From: Gammaproteobacteria bacterium
Lineage (GTDB): Bacteria > Pseudomonadota > Gammaproteobacteria > Acidiferrobacterales > Sulfurifustaceae
NCBI GenBank assembly: GCA_004298065.1
Contig: SCRL01000033.1
Coordinates: 1-46,858, forward strand
Direction of reading: 5' to 3'
DNA: 46,858 bases
The position numbers and the translations under genes were made by a program. The notes under the pieces are model-generated. The model did not search any database. It was not told the origin of the DNA and was given only the letters and a program-made list of their open reading frames with translations. Below, piece by piece: positions 19,920 through 29,989 of this stretch (its first letter is position 1; each line of letters opens with the position of its first letter).

Positions 19920-20818
19920 ACCGCCTCCTCCCCCATCACGCGTACCTCGGGTTCGAGCTGCACGCCGGATTTCTTATGCACTTCCGCCTGCACGCGTGCG
20001 ATCAGCCGTTCGATGTCGGCGGCCGTGGCACCGTTCTGGTTCACGATGAAGTTTGCGTGCATGTCGGAGACGCTGGCCCCGCCCTCGCGCGCGCCCTTGA
20101 GGCCGGCGGCCTCGATCAGGCGCGCGGCGTGGTAGTTCGGCGGGTTCTTGAATACCGAGCCGGCGTTCGGCAGTTGCGTCGGCTGTGTCGCGCCGCGCTT
20201 GGCGAGCAGCGACTTGATGAGCGCCTTGCCCTGGCGGCGTTCGTCAGGCAGCAGCCGGAAACGCGCCGCCACGAACCACTCGCCCGCCGGTCCCGCCACG
20301 TGGCGGTAGCCGACTTCGTAATCCGCTGCGAGATGCACGCGCAATTCGCCGTGGCGATCGAGCGTCTCAACCGCGTGCACGATGTTCCAGGTCTCGCCGC
20401 CGAAGGCGCCGGCATTCATCGCGAGCGCACCACCGATCGTGCCGGGAATACCGGCGAGAAACTCGGCACCGGTAAGATGGTGGTCGGTGCTGTAGCGCGC
20501 CACCTTGGCGCTCGCCACGCCAGCCTCGGCGCGCACCATGGATTCGGAGAGCAGCGACAACCCGTTGAGCGCGCCGCTCGTCATTACCACCGTCCCGCGC
20601 ACGCCGCCGTCACGCACCAGCAGGTTCGAGCCCAAGCCCACCCAGTGCAACGGCTCGTTCGCCGGCAATTGCTTCAGGAACGCCACCAGGTCGTCGAGGT
20701 CCGCCGGTATATATAAGGAATCGGCCGGGCCACCCACGCGCCAGCTCGTGTGCCGGCTCATCGGCTCATGCCTGAGCAGCCGTCCGCGCAACCCGTGAGA
20801 GGTTTTGAGTGCCATCAT
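19916..20818 (-). CDS. murB: UDP-N-acetylenolpyruvoylglucosamine reductase
   Basis: FAD enzyme that reduces enolpyruvyl-UDP-GlcNAc to UDP-MurNAc. 300 residues; FAD-binding blocks [31 protein letters not shown] and [20 protein letters not shown], and the C-terminal NAGSVFKNP and [12 protein letters not shown]. The start codons are a tandem ATGATG overlapping the murC stop (ATGA). The stop codon lies inside repeat A. Confidence 0.97.
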   Translation of the reverse strand: MMALKTSHGLRGRLLRHEPMSRHTSWRVGGPADSLYIPADLDDLVAFLKQLPANEPLHWVGLGSNLLVRDGGVRGTVVMTSGALNGLSLLSESMVRAEAGVASAKVARYSTDHHLTGAEFLAGIPGTIGGALAMNAGAFGGETWNIVHAVETLDRHGELRVHLAADYEVGYRHVAGPAGEWFVAARFRLLPDERRQGKALIKSLLAKRGATQPTQLPNAGSVFKNPPNYHAARLIEAAGLKGAREGGASVSDMHANFIVNQNGATAADIERLIARVQAEVHKKSGVQLEPEVRVMGEEAV

Positions 20819-22209
20819 TTCTTACCCAGTTCCTGCGGCAGCGCCGCCGCCACCTGGCCGATGTTGCCGGCACCGAGCGTGAGCAGCACGTCGTTCGGCT
20901 TGAGCACGTCCTTTAAGTGGCTTGCGAGTTTGGTGACGTCCGGCACGAACACCGGGTCGGTCTTGCCGCGCGCGCGGATCGCGCGGCACAGCGCGCGCCC
21001 GTCGGCGCCGGCGATCTTCTTTTCGCCCGCGGCGTAGACTTCGGTGACGAACAGCGTCTCGATGCCGCTCAGCACGTCGCTGAAATCGTCGAGCAGATCG
21101 AGCGTGCGTGTGTAGCGGTGCGGCTGGAACACCACGACCAGGCGCCGGTCGGGCCAACTCGCGCGCGCCGCGGCCACGGTCGCGGCGATCTCGCGCGGGT
21201 GGTGGCCGTAGTCGTCCACCAGCAACGTGTCACCGCCGTTGAGCGCGAGCGTGCCGTTCAGCTGGAAGCGCCGGCCGATGCCGGAGAAGTGCGCGAGTGC
21301 GCGCTGGATGGCGTCTTTTTTCACGCCCAGCTCGCTTGCGATCGCGACCGCCGCGAGCGCGTTCAGCACGTTGTGCCGTCCCGGGTGGCTGAGCGTGACG
21401 GCCAACCAGTTTTTCTCTCCCTTGAGCGCGACATTGAAGTGCATCTTCAATCCGTCCTGACGAACGTCGGTTGCGCGCACATCGGCCGGCTGCTCGATGC
21501 CGTAGGTCAGCACCGGCTTGTGCACCCGCGGCAGGATTTCGCGCACCACCGGATCGTCGGCGCACAGCACCGCCAGGCCGTAGAACGGCAGGTGGTGCAG
21601 GAAATCCACGAACGCCTGCTTCAGGCGTTCGAAATCGCCGCCGTAGGTCGCCATGTGGTCGGCGTCGATGTTGGTCACCACCGCCATCACCGGCTGCAGC
21701 TGCAGGAACGAGGCGTCGGACTCGTCGGCCTCGGCCACGAGGTATTCGCCGCTGCCGAGGCGTGCGTTGGTGCCGGCGCTGTTGAGCCGCCCGCCGATGA
21801 CGAACGTGGGATCGAGCCCGCCCTCGGCGAGGCAGCTCGCGACCAGGCTGGTAGTCGTGGTCTTGCCATGGGTGCCGGCCACGGCGATGCCGCGCTGCAG
21901 GCGCATGAGCTCGCCGAGCATCTCGGCGCGCGGAATCACCGGGATGCGCGCGGCGCGCGCCGCCGCGACCTCGGGGTTGGATTCGTTCACCGCCGACGAT
22001 ACCACCACGACGTCCGCGCCCTTCACGACCGCGGCATCGTGGCCAATGGCGACCTTGACGCCGAGCGAGGCGAGGCGCTGCGTCGTCGCCGATTCGCGCA
22101 GGTCGGAGCCGCTGACCTCGAACTTGAGGTTGTGCAGCACCTCGGCGATGCCGCACATGCCGACACCGCCGATGCCGACGAAGTGAACGTGTCTCACGCG
22201 ATCACGCAT
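20815..22209 (-). CDS. murC: UDP-N-acetylmuramate--L-alanine ligase
   Basis: Adds L-alanine to UDP-MurNAc. 464 residues from the ATG at 22209, which has GGAGG 8 bases upstream and overlaps the murG stop by 8 bases. An in-frame ATG at 22230 is less well supported. Motifs: [15 protein letters not shown], the P-loop [10 protein letters not shown] and ITNIDADHM-type metal-binding block ([13 protein letters not shown]), plus [13 protein letters not shown] near the C-terminal domain. Confidence 0.97.
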   Translation of the reverse strand: MRDRVRHVHFVGIGGVGMCGIAEVLHNLKFEVSGSDLRESATTQRLASLGVKVAIGHDAAVVKGADVVVVSSAVNESNPEVAAARAARIPVIPRAEMLGELMRLQRGIAVAGTHGKTTTTSLVASCLAEGGLDPTFVIGGRLNSAGTNARLGSGEYLVAEADESDASFLQLQPVMAVVTNIDADHMATYGGDFERLKQAFVDFLHHLPFYGLAVLCADDPVVREILPRVHKPVLTYGIEQPADVRATDVRQDGLKMHFNVALKGEKNWLAVTLSHPGRHNVLNALAAVAIASELGVKKDAIQRALAHFSGIGRRFQLNGTLALNGGDTLLVDDYGHHPREIAATVAAARASWPDRRLVVVFQPHRYTRTLDLLDDFSDVLSGIETLFVTEVYAAGEKKIAGADGRALCRAIRARGKTDPVFVPDVTKLASHLKDVLKPNDVLLTLGAGNIGQVAAALPQELGKK

Positions 22210-23314
22210 GGGTGGCGCCTCCGTGAGCATGTTGCGCGACGGTTTCCTGACATACCGTCGCGACAATCTCGGCCGCGTCGGGCATGGCGCAGGCACGCGC
22301 GGCGAGTGCCATCTTGAGGAGCGGTTCGCGGTTGCCGCCGATCTCGGTCAGCAGCTCGCGCAGCTGGCCCGGATGAAATTCGTTTTGCGAAATCAGAATC
22401 GCGGCGCCGCGTCCGGAGAGGAATTTCGCGTTCGCCGTCTGGTGGTCGTCGACCGCGTGCGGGTACGGCACCAGCACCGCGGCCACACCGGCGGCCGCGA
22501 GCTCGGCCACGGTCATGGCGCCGGCGCGACACAGCACGATATCCGCCCAGGTGTAGGCCTGCGCCATATCGTCGATGAATTCGGTCACGCGCGCGTCCGC
22601 ATGCCCCAGACGGTAGGCCGCCTCGACGCGCGCCTGGCGCCCGCGCCCGCACTGGTGCCGGATTTCGGGGCGCGCATCGGCGGACAGCGCGCCGATGGCT
22701 GCCGGCACGACCTCGTTGAACACCTGCGCGCCCTGACTGCCGCCGACGATCAGCAGCCGCAGGCGCCCCGTGCGTCCGGCGTAACGCACCTCCGGCGGCG
22801 GCAATTGCACGATCTCGGGACGCACCGGATTGCCGACGTGGCGCGCGGCGGTGAGCTCACCGAAGGCGCCGGGGAAACCGGTAAGCACGTGCGTGGCAAG
22901 CGGCGCGAGCACGCGGTTGGTGAAACCCGGCACCGCGTTCTGTTCGTGGATCACGAGCGGCACGCGCGCGAGCTTGGCCACCAGGCTGCCGGGTCCGGTG
23001 ACGTAGCCGCCGAACGAAAGCACCACGCCCGGGCGCTGGCGGCGGAACGCGCGCCACGCCTGCAGCATGGCGAGACTCACGGTGATCGGCGCGAGCAGCC
23101 AGCCGAGCAGACCCTTGCGCCGCAGGCCGCGGATCGCAATCCATTCCATATGAATCGGCAGGTTCGAGGCCGGCACCACGCGCGCCTCGAGCCCGGCGCG
23201 GGTCCCGAGCCAGGCCACCGGCACGCGCGCCTCGATGAGCCGGCGCGCGACCGCGAGCGCCGGGAACACATGCCCGCCGGTGCCGCCCGCCATGATGAGC
23301 ACGCCGCCGCCCAT
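22202..23314 (-). CDS. murG: UDP-GlcNAc:lipid I N-acetylglucosaminyltransferase
   Basis: Peripheral inner-membrane GT-B glycosyltransferase making lipid II. 370 residues from the ATG at 23314, 2 bases after the ftsW stop and preceded by GGGGAGA. Motifs [51 protein letters not shown] and [15 protein letters not shown] are visible. The long open frame upstream is a shadow of ftsW. Confidence 0.97.
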   Translation of the reverse strand: MGGGVLIMAGGTGGHVFPALAVARRLIEARVPVAWLGTRAGLEARVVPASNLPIHMEWIAIRGLRRKGLLGWLLAPITVSLAMLQAWRAFRRQRPGVVLSFGGYVTGPGSLVAKLARVPLVIHEQNAVPGFTNRVLAPLATHVLTGFPGAFGELTAARHVGNPVRPEIVQLPPPEVRYAGRTGRLRLLIVGGSQGAQVFNEVVPAAIGALSADARPEIRHQCGRGRQARVEAAYRLGHADARVTEFIDDMAQAYTWADIVLCRAGAMTVAELAAAGVAAVLVPYPHAVDDHQTANAKFLSGRGAAILISQNEFHPGQLRELLTEIGGNREPLLKMALAARACAMPDAAEIVATVCQETVAQHAHGGATHA

Positions 23315-23316
23315 GA

Positions 23317-24477
23317 TTATTTGTCTCCCCACGCATGCGCGCGCGTTTCGCGTTCGATGCGCAGCAACAGCCCCGCGATCAGGCAGCTCACGATCATGCT
23401 CGAACCGCCGTAACTCACGAACGGCAGCGTGAGCCCCTTGGTCGGCAGCGCCCCCATGTTCACGCCCATGTTGATCATCGCCTGCAGCGCGAGCAGCAAC
23501 CCGAGTCCCTGCGCCAGGCGCACGCTGTACGGCTGGTCGGCGCGATCGGCGAGGCGCGCGATGGCGAAAGCGCGCATCAGGATCACGCCGAAGAGCGCGA
23601 TGATCGTGAGCACGCCGACGAGCCCGAGCTCCTCGGCGATCACCGCGAACAGGAAGTCGGTGTGCGCTGCCGGCAGGTAGTGCAGTTTCTGCACGCTCGC
23701 GCCCAAGCCCGCGCCGAACCACTCGCCGCGGCCGAAGGCGATCAGCGCCTGGGTGAGCTGGAAGCCGCTGCCGTAGGCGTTGGCCCAGGGATCGAGAAAG
23801 CTCGTCACGCGCAGCACGCGGTAGGGCGCCATCACCGTCAGCACCACCATGCCGCCGATACCGGCGGCGAGCACCAGCGCGAAATGCCAGAAGCGTACGC
23901 CGCCGAGGAATAGCATGGTCATGACCGTGAGACTGATCACCACCACGGTGCCGAGATCCGGTTGACGCAGCATCAGCACCCCCACGACCGCGACCACGAT
24001 GCTGATCATGAGGATGCCCTGGGTGAAGTTTTTGATCTCTTCCTGGCGCCGCACGAGGTAACCCGCAATGTAAAGCGCCATGAACAGCTTCATGAACTCG
24101 GAGGGCTGGAGGTTGAACACGCCAAGGCGGATCCAGCGCGTGCTGCCGTTCACCTGCGCGCCGACGCCCGGCACCAGCACCAGCACCAGCAGTCCGATGC
24201 CGAACAACAGCAGGTATGGTCCGGACTTTTCCCACCAGCGGATGCGCGTGCGCATCACGAACGCCATGCCGACCAGCCCGATCCCGACGGCAACCAGGTG
24301 GCGCACGAGAAAGTAGGCGTTGTTGCCCTGCACCTTGGCGGCATAGGCGATCGAGGCCGAGTACACCATGACGATACCGATTCCGATCAGCAGCAGTACC
24401 GCGCCGAACAGCCACGGGTCCCAGGCGAGGCGCGTGCGCTCGACGTAGCGGCCAGCGGTAGCTGCGACAGTGCTCAT
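23317..24477 (-). CDS. ftsW: SEDS peptidoglycan glycosyltransferase FtsW
   Basis: Polytopic membrane enzyme that polymerises septal glycan with FtsI. 386 residues from the ATG at 24477, which has GGAGGTGG upstream; the 12 extra upstream codons lack a ribosome site. About ten hydrophobic segments. SEDS motifs: WIRLGVFNLQPSEFMKL, RQPDLGTVVVI, FGRGEWFGAGLG and LPAAHTDFLFAVIAEELG, and GLTLPFVSYGGSSM near the C-terminus. Confidence 0.97.
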   Translation of the reverse strand: MSTVAATAGRYVERTRLAWDPWLFGAVLLLIGIGIVMVYSASIAYAAKVQGNNAYFLVRHLVAVGIGLVGMAFVMRTRIRWWEKSGPYLLLFGIGLLVLVLVPGVGAQVNGSTRWIRLGVFNLQPSEFMKLFMALYIAGYLVRRQEEIKNFTQGILMISIVVAVVGVLMLRQPDLGTVVVISLTVMTMLFLGGVRFWHFALVLAAGIGGMVVLTVMAPYRVLRVTSFLDPWANAYGSGFQLTQALIAFGRGEWFGAGLGASVQKLHYLPAAHTDFLFAVIAEELGLVGVLTIIALFGVILMRAFAIARLADRADQPYSVRLAQGLGLLLALQAMINMGVNMGALPTKGLTLPFVSYGGSSMIVSCLIAGLLLRIERETRAHAWGDK

Positions 24478-24516
24478 GCTTGCCACCTCCGTAAGATCAA
24501 ACAGAATTTGCACGCC

Positions 24517-24587
24517 ATACTGTCGGTGGCCTGTGGCAATTCGCCGGTCGCATCCCCACTTCGTGGGGCCCCTGCTCCGCGGCTCAT
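24517..24587 (-). repeat. Repeat A, copy 2 (murD-ftsW junction)
   Basis: About 71 bp matching 19854-19919. Here the hairpin stem is longer (CCCCAC/GTGGGG, 24554-24568). Its first bases contain the TGA that ends murD, exactly as copy 1 does for murB. Both copies end shortly before the ribosome site of the next gene. Confidence 0.8.
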
Positions 24588-25984
24588 GCCACTATCTCCT
24601 TCACCGCGGCGCGGAAAACTTCGCCCCGGTGCTCGTAGTTGCGGAACATGTCGAAGCTCGCGCACGCGGGCGACAGCAGCACGACGTCACCCGACTGCGC
24701 CAACCGCCGCGCCAGGCGCACCGCCTCGGGGAGCGTTGGCGCGCGCTGCATCGTGACGCAACCCTCGAGCGCGGCCTCGATCAGCGGCGCGTCGCGCCCG
24801 ATCAGCACCACGGCGCGCGCATGCGCGCTGACTGCCTCACGCAGCTCGCGGAAGTCCTGGCCCTTGCCGTCGCCACCGGCGATCAGCACCGTCGGCGCGG
24901 TCATGCCGTTCAGCGCCGCCACGGTCGCACCCACGTTCGTGCCCTTGGAATCGTTGATCCAGCGCACGCCGTCCTTCTCGCCCACGATCTCGGTGCGGTG
25001 CGGCAGGCCGCGGAACTGCCGAATCGCCGTGCACGCGGCCGCGGCCACCACGCCCACGGTCTCGGCGAGCGCCATGGCCGCGAGCGCGTTCGCGAGATTG
25101 TGGCGCCCCGGCAGCGGCACCTCGCGCGCCGGCATCAGTAATTCGCTTCCGCGCGCGAGCCATTCCTCGGCGGCTGTTCCCGACGCCGCTCTACCTCCTC
25201 CATCCCTGGAGTCGTCGCCCGCGTGGCGGCGAATACCGTAATCGCCGTTCGCAAGCGGCTCGCCAAGGCCGAAATGCACCACGCGCCGGCCCGAGGCGGC
25301 CATGCCACGAACGCGCGCGTCGTCGGTGTTGAGCACCATCGTGCCGTTGCCGCGGAACACGCGCGCCTTGGCGGCGGCGTATTCGTCGAGGGTTTCGTAG
25401 CGGTCCATGTGGTCGGGTGTGATGTTGAGCACCGTGGCCGCGCGCGCATTCAGGCTCCAGGTGGTTTCGAGCTGGAAGCTCGACAGCTCAAGTACATAGA
25501 CGTCGGGCACCGGCTCGTTCAGCAGGTCGAGCGCCGGCGTGCCGATGTTGCCGCCGACCAGCGTCTTGAGGCCGGCGCTGGCGCACAGCGCGCCGGTGAG
25601 CGCCGTCACCGTGCTCTTGCCGTTGGCGCCGGTGATCGCGAGCACCGGGCTCTTCGCCTCGCGCGCGAACAGCTCGATGTCGCCGATGGGCAGCACGCCG
25701 CGCTCGATGGCACGCGCGATGGGTTTTTCCTTTAACGACACGCCCGGACTTACCACCAGCAGACCGGGGTCGTCGAACAGCGCCGCCGGCAGGCCGCCGC
25801 TGTGAAGTTCGACTTGCGGATAACTGCGCTTCAGCTCGTCGAGCTTGGGCGGCGCATCGCGCGTGTCGACACCCGCCACCTTGTAGCCGCGCGCCACCAG
25901 ATGACGCACGCACGACAGCCCGGTGAGCCCGAGGCCCACCACCAGCGCACGTTTGTCATCGTTCGGTTTCAGCACGGCACTCAT
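24584..25984 (-). CDS. murD: UDP-N-acetylmuramoylalanine--D-glutamate ligase
   Basis: Adds D-glutamate to UDP-MurNAc-L-Ala. 466 residues, roughly 20-30 longer than usual. Motifs: ALVVGLGLTGLSCVRHL, P-loop TGANGKST (118-125), ITPDHMDRY, WINDSKGTNVGAT and LLSPACASFDMF. The extra length is an insertion around residues 252-275 (RRHAGDDSRDGGGRAASG), which is encoded by repeat B. It falls in a surface loop of the central domain just before the conserved LPGRHNLANALAAMALAE, so activity is probably kept. ATG 25984 is 2 bases after the mraY stop. Confidence 0.95.
   Translation of the reverse strand: MSAVLKPNDDKRALVVGLGLTGLSCVRHLVARGYKVAGVDTRDAPPKLDELKRSYPQVELHSGGLPAALFDDPGLLVVSPGVSLKEKPIARAIERGVLPIGDIELFAREAKSPVLAITGANGKSTVTALTGALCASAGLKTLVGGNIGTPALDLLNEPVPDVYVLELSSFQLETTWSLNARAATVLNITPDHMDRYETLDEYAAAKARVFRGNGTMVLNTDDARVRGMAASGRRVVHFGLGEPLANGDYGIRRHAGDDSRDGGGRAASGTAAEEWLARGSELLMPAREVPLPGRHNLANALAAMALAETVGVVAAAACTAIRQFRGLPHRTEIVGEKDGVRWINDSKGTNVGATVAALNGMTAPTVLIAGGDGKGQDFRELREAVSAHARAVVLIGRDAPLIEAALEGCVTMQRAPTLPEAVRLARRLAQSGDVVLLSPACASFDMFRNYEHRGEVFRAAVKEIVA
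25188..25218 (-). repeat. Repeat B, copy 1, in-frame inside murD
   Basis: 31 bp beginning GCTCTACCTCCT on the plus strand, differing from 30014-30044 at two positions within the first 29. It encodes DDSRDGGGRA within MurD. It contains a short hairpin (minus strand CTCCA-GGGA-TGGAG). Confidence 0.75.
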
Positions 25985-25986
25985 GT

Positions 25987-27069
25987 TCAGCGAATCTTCA
26001 ACGTCGCCAACCCGATAAGCACGAGAATCAGCGAGATGATCCAGAAGCGCACGATCACGCGCGGCTCGGGCCAGCCCTTCAATTCGTAGTGGTGGTGCAG
26101 CGGCGCCATGCGGAAGATGCGCTTGCCGGTGAGCTTGAACGACGCCACCTGCAGCATCACCGAGAGCGTCTCGACGACGAACACGCCGCCCATGATGAAC
26201 AGCACGATTTCCTGACGCACGCTGACGGCGATGGCGCCGAGCGCGGCGCCGAGCGCGAGCGCGCCGATGTCGCCCATGAACACCATCGCCGGGTAGGTGT
26301 TGAACCAGAGGAAACCGAGGCCGGCGCCGACGATGGCGGCGCAGAACACCAGCAGCTCGCCGCTGCCGGGGATGTAGGGGAAACCGAGATAGCCGGCGAA
26401 CTTCACGTTGCCGACCACGTAGGCGAAGATGCCGAGCCCGGCGGCGACCATCACCGTCGGCATGATCGCGAGGCCGTCGAGGCCGTCGGTCAGGTTCACC
26501 GCGTTGCTCGAACCGACGATCACGAAATACGTCAACAGCACGAACCACGGCCCCAGGTCCACGAGCACGTTCTTGAAGAACGGCAGCAACAACTGGGTCT
26601 CGGCCGGCACGCGCGCGGTGTAATAGAGAAATAGCGCGACGGCGAAGGCTGCCAGCGACTGCCAGAGAAACTTGGTGCGCGCGCTCAGGCCCTTGGGGTT
26701 GCGGCGCACGACCTTGCGCCAGTCGTCCACCCAGCCGATGGCGCCGAAGGCGGCGGTGGTGAACAGCACCACCCACACGAAGCGGTTGGCGAGATCGGCC
26801 CACAAGAGCGTCGCGACGAAGATCGCCACCAGAATCAGTGCGCCGCCCATGGTCGGCGTGCCGGCCTTGGCGAGATGCGTTTGCGGGCCGTCGTCGCGCA
26901 CCGCCTGGCCGAACTTGAGGATGCCGAGCTTGCGGATCATCCACGGCCCGACCCAGAAGCTGATGCCGAGCGCCGTGAGCACGCCCAGAATCCCGCGCAG
27001 CGTGAGGTAGCGAAACACGTTGAGGAACGTGTAGTCGCGGGCGAGCGTGTCGGCCAGCCAGTAGAGCAC
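25987..27069 (-). CDS. mraY: Phospho-N-acetylmuramoyl-pentapeptide transferase
   Basis: Integral membrane enzyme that makes lipid I from UDP-MurNAc-pentapeptide and undecaprenyl phosphate. 360 residues, about ten membrane segments. Motifs: [54 protein letters not shown] and [14 protein letters not shown]. The start is GTG directly abutting the murF TAA, with GGAGGGG upstream. Confidence 0.98.
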   Translation of the reverse strand: MLYWLADTLARDYTFLNVFRYLTLRGILGVLTALGISFWVGPWMIRKLGILKFGQAVRDDGPQTHLAKAGTPTMGGALILVAIFVATLLWADLANRFVWVVLFTTAAFGAIGWVDDWRKVVRRNPKGLSARTKFLWQSLAAFAVALFLYYTARVPAETQLLLPFFKNVLVDLGPWFVLLTYFVIVGSSNAVNLTDGLDGLAIMPTVMVAAGLGIFAYVVGNVKFAGYLGFPYIPGSGELLVFCAAIVGAGLGFLWFNTYPAMVFMGDIGALALGAALGAIAVSVRQEIVLFIMGGVFVVETLSVMLQVASFKLTGKRIFRMAPLHHHYELKGWPEPRVIVRFWIISLILVLIGLATLKIR

Positions 27070-28425
27070 TTAGGCCCCTCCTTCGTGCGTATCCGGACGC
27101 GTGATGCCGGCGACCACGCGCTCCATGCGCATCACGCGCGAGCCCTTCACCAGCACCGTCGTCTCGCCGTGCAGGCAGTCGAGCAGCGCGTCCACCAGCG
27201 CCTCCGGCGAATCGAAGTGGCGCGCGCCCTTGCCGAAGGCCTCGACCGCGTGGCGCGTGAGCTCCCCGAGCGCAAACAGCCGCTGGATGCCGAGGCTGCG
27301 CGCGAGCTCGCCCACGCGCCGGTGGATCGCGGCGGCGGAGGGCCCAAGCTCGGCCATGTCGCCCAGCACCAGCACGCGCTCGCCGGCGAATTCGCGCAGC
27401 ACCTGCAATCCGGCGGCAACCGAGGCCGGGTTGGCGTTGTAGGTGTCGTCGATCACGCGCGCGCCGCTGATGCCGGGCTTGACCTCGAGCCGTCCGGCCA
27501 CGGCCTTGAGCTTCTCGATTCCCGCGCGCACGTCCGGCAGCGTCGCGCCGGCGGCGAGCGCGGTGCCGGTGGCGGCGAGCGCGTTCATGACGTTGTGCTT
27601 TCCAAGCAGTGGCAATCGCATGTCAATGTCTCCGTGCGGAGTCTTCAAATGCATGGCACAGCCCAGGCCCTCGTGCCGGTAGACGGCGGAGATGTCGGCC
27701 GGCTGTTCGAGGCCGAAGGTCACGATCCGGCGCGGCTTTGCGAGCCCCTTCCACAGCGCGCAGAACGCATCGTCGGCGTTGATGATCGCGGCGCCGTCGG
27801 CGGCAAGGCCGGTGAAGATTTCTCCCTTGGCGCGCGCGATCTCCTCGACGCTTGCGAAGCCGGCGAGGTGCGCCTCGGCGGCGTTGGTGATAAGCGCGAT
27901 CGTCGGGCGCGCGAGGTTCGTGAGGTACTCGATCTCGCCGCGGTGGTTCATGCCCATCTCGATCACGGCGTACTTGTCGTCCGCGCGCAGGCGCGCGAGC
28001 GTCAGCGGCACGCCGATGTCGTTGTTGAGGTTGCCGCGCGTGACGCAGCCCTTGCCGGTACCGGCGAGGATCGCGGCGATCATCTCCTTCACCGTGGTCT
28101 TGCCGTTGCTGCCCGTGACCGCGATCACGGGAATCGCGAACTGCTTGCGCCAGAAGGCGGCGAAGCGCCCGAGCGCGAGGCGCGTGTCCGCGACCTCGAC
28201 GTAGGGCAGCGGCGTGTCCGTGGTGCGCCCGAGCAGCGCGCCGGCGGCGCCGGCGGCGATGGCCTCGGACAAAAAGCTGTGGCCGTCGAAATGCGGCCCG
28301 GTGAGCGCGACGAACAGATCGCCCTTGGCAAGCGCGCGCGTGTCGGTCGAGACGCCGGTGAACACGGCGTCGCGACCGTGGTGTTTTGCCTTGAGCGCAT
28401 CGGCAAGCAGGCTAAGAGACATCAT
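27070..28425 (-). CDS. murF: UDP-MurNAc-tripeptide--D-alanyl-D-alanine ligase
   Basis: Completes the cytoplasmic pentapeptide precursor. 451 residues; P-loop VTGSNGKTTVKEM, the VIEMGMNHRGEI block and the C-terminal GDMAELGPSA. A 100-base gap separates it from murE; the gap shows only a GC-rich inverted repeat (CCGCGCG/CGCGCGG). Start ATG ATG, with GAGGG upstream. Confidence 0.97.
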   Translation of the reverse strand: MMSLSLLADALKAKHHGRDAVFTGVSTDTRALAKGDLFVALTGPHFDGHSFLSEAIAAGAAGALLGRTTDTPLPYVEVADTRLALGRFAAFWRKQFAIPVIAVTGSNGKTTVKEMIAAILAGTGKGCVTRGNLNNDIGVPLTLARLRADDKYAVIEMGMNHRGEIEYLTNLARPTIALITNAAEAHLAGFASVEEIARAKGEIFTGLAADGAAIINADDAFCALWKGLAKPRRIVTFGLEQPADISAVYRHEGLGCAMHLKTPHGDIDMRLPLLGKHNVMNALAATGTALAAGATLPDVRAGIEKLKAVAGRLEVKPGISGARVIDDTYNANPASVAAGLQVLREFAGERVLVLGDMAELGPSAAAIHRRVGELARSLGIQRLFALGELTRHAVEAFGKGARHFDSPEALVDALLDCLHGETTVLVKGSRVMRMERVVAGITRPDTHEGGA

Positions 28426-28525
28426 TCATGACCCTCGCGCCGTACATTCAATTTGCGCTTTCCATGACATCCCCGCGCGTCAATCGCGCATCCCGCGCGG
28501 CGCTGGATTCGTGCGTCCCTGCACA

Positions 28526-29989
28526 TCACGCAGCCTCGCCTAATAGTTCTTGCACAGTCTTTCCGTCGCTGTATGGCAGGCGCGTATCGCCCACCTGCTG
28601 GTAGTCTTCGTGCCCCTTGCCGGCCACGAGCACGATGTCGTCGCTACCGGCATCGGCGATGGCGGCGGCGATGGCCGCGCGTCGGTCGCGGATCACGCGC
28701 GGCGGCTGGCGCATGCCGGCGAGGATGTCGCCGATGATCTTCTCCGGCGCCTCGCGCCGCGGGTTGTCGTCGGTGACGATCACCGTGTCCGCGAGCCGCT
28801 CGGCGATGCGTCCCATCTCCGGGCGCTTGCCGCGGTCGCGTTCACCGCCACAGCCGAACACACACACGATCTTTCCGCGCGCGTGCTCGCGCAGCGCCGC
28901 GAGTACTTTTTCGAGCGCATCCGGCGTGTGCGCGTAGTCCACCACTACCAGCGGCTGGCCGGACCGGCCGCCGAAGCGCTCGACGCGCCCGGCCGCGGGC
29001 CGCGCCTGTGACAGGCGCGCAACCGCGGTCTGGAGGTCCATGCCGAGCACCAGCAGCACCGCCAGCACCGCGAGCAGGTTGTAGGCGTTGAAGCGCCCGA
29101 ACAGCGGGCTCGATAGCTCGATCTCGCCCGCCGGCGTCGCGACGCGCAGGCGCAGGCCGTCGTGCGTCGGTTTCACTTCGAGCGCGCGCACGGCGGCATC
29201 CTTCATGCCGTAAGTCACGACACGCACGCGCCCGTGCAGGCGCCGGATCAGCTCGCGCCCGAAGGCGTCGTCCTGGTTGATGACGGCGATCTCGAGCCCC
29301 GGCACATCGAACAGCCCGGCCTTGGCCTCGCCGTAGGCGTCCATGTCGCCGTGATAATCGAGGTGGTCGCGTGTGAGATTGGTGAACACCGCGGCCTTGA
29401 AGCGCACTGCGGTCACGCGCCCCTGGACAAGCGCGTGCGACGACACCTCCATGGCGGTGTGCTGTGCGCCCTCGGCACGGAAGCCGTCGAGCAACCGGTG
29501 CACCGTCAGGGCGTCCGGTGTGGTATGCAGCGTGGTATTGAGCGCGTCGGGGAAACCGTGGCCGAGCGTGCCGATCACGGCGCAGCGGTCGAGCGTCTGC
29601 GCCAGCAGCTGGGTGCAGGTGGTCTTGCCGTTGGTGCCGGTCACGCCGATCACGACCAGACCGTTCGAGGGTGAATCGTAATAGCGATCGGCGATCATGC
29701 CGACGCGTTCTTGCAGGCCCGCGACCGGAATCACCGGCACCGTCGAGTCCCGCGGCACTGCCCTGCCGTCGTCCTCGTACACCACCGCCGCGGCGCCGCG
29801 CGCGATGGCGTCGGCGATGAAGTCGCGTCCGTCGACACGCAGCCCACGCAGTGCGAGAAACAAATTGCCCGGCGCGACCTGGCGGCTGTCGCCGGTGATG
29901 CCGCGCACCTCGCGGTCCTGCATAGGCGGCACCTCGGCGATGCCGGCGAGCAGTTCGTGCAGCATCTTGATGTGCTTCGCTCGCGCCAT
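28526..29989 (-). CDS. murE: UDP-MurNAc-L-Ala-D-Glu--2,6-diaminopimelate ligase
   Basis: Adds the third stem-peptide residue. 487 residues; P-loop GVTGTNGKTTCTQ and the substrate motif DNPR (in TDDNPRREAPEKI), which marks the meso-diaminopimelate enzyme rather than the lysine type. The ATG overlaps the ftsI stop (TAATG), with GAGGG upstream. Confidence 0.97.
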   Translation of the reverse strand: MARAKHIKMLHELLAGIAEVPPMQDREVRGITGDSRQVAPGNLFLALRGLRVDGRDFIADAIARGAAAVVYEDDGRAVPRDSTVPVIPVAGLQERVGMIADRYYDSPSNGLVVIGVTGTNGKTTCTQLLAQTLDRCAVIGTLGHGFPDALNTTLHTTPDALTVHRLLDGFRAEGAQHTAMEVSSHALVQGRVTAVRFKAAVFTNLTRDHLDYHGDMDAYGEAKAGLFDVPGLEIAVINQDDAFGRELIRRLHGRVRVVTYGMKDAAVRALEVKPTHDGLRLRVATPAGEIELSSPLFGRFNAYNLLAVLAVLLVLGMDLQTAVARLSQARPAAGRVERFGGRSGQPLVVVDYAHTPDALEKVLAALREHARGKIVCVFGCGGERDRGKRPEMGRIAERLADTVIVTDDNPRREAPEKIIGDILAGMRQPPRVIRDRRAAIAAAIADAGSDDIVLVAGKGHEDYQQVGDTRLPYSDGKTVQELLGEAA

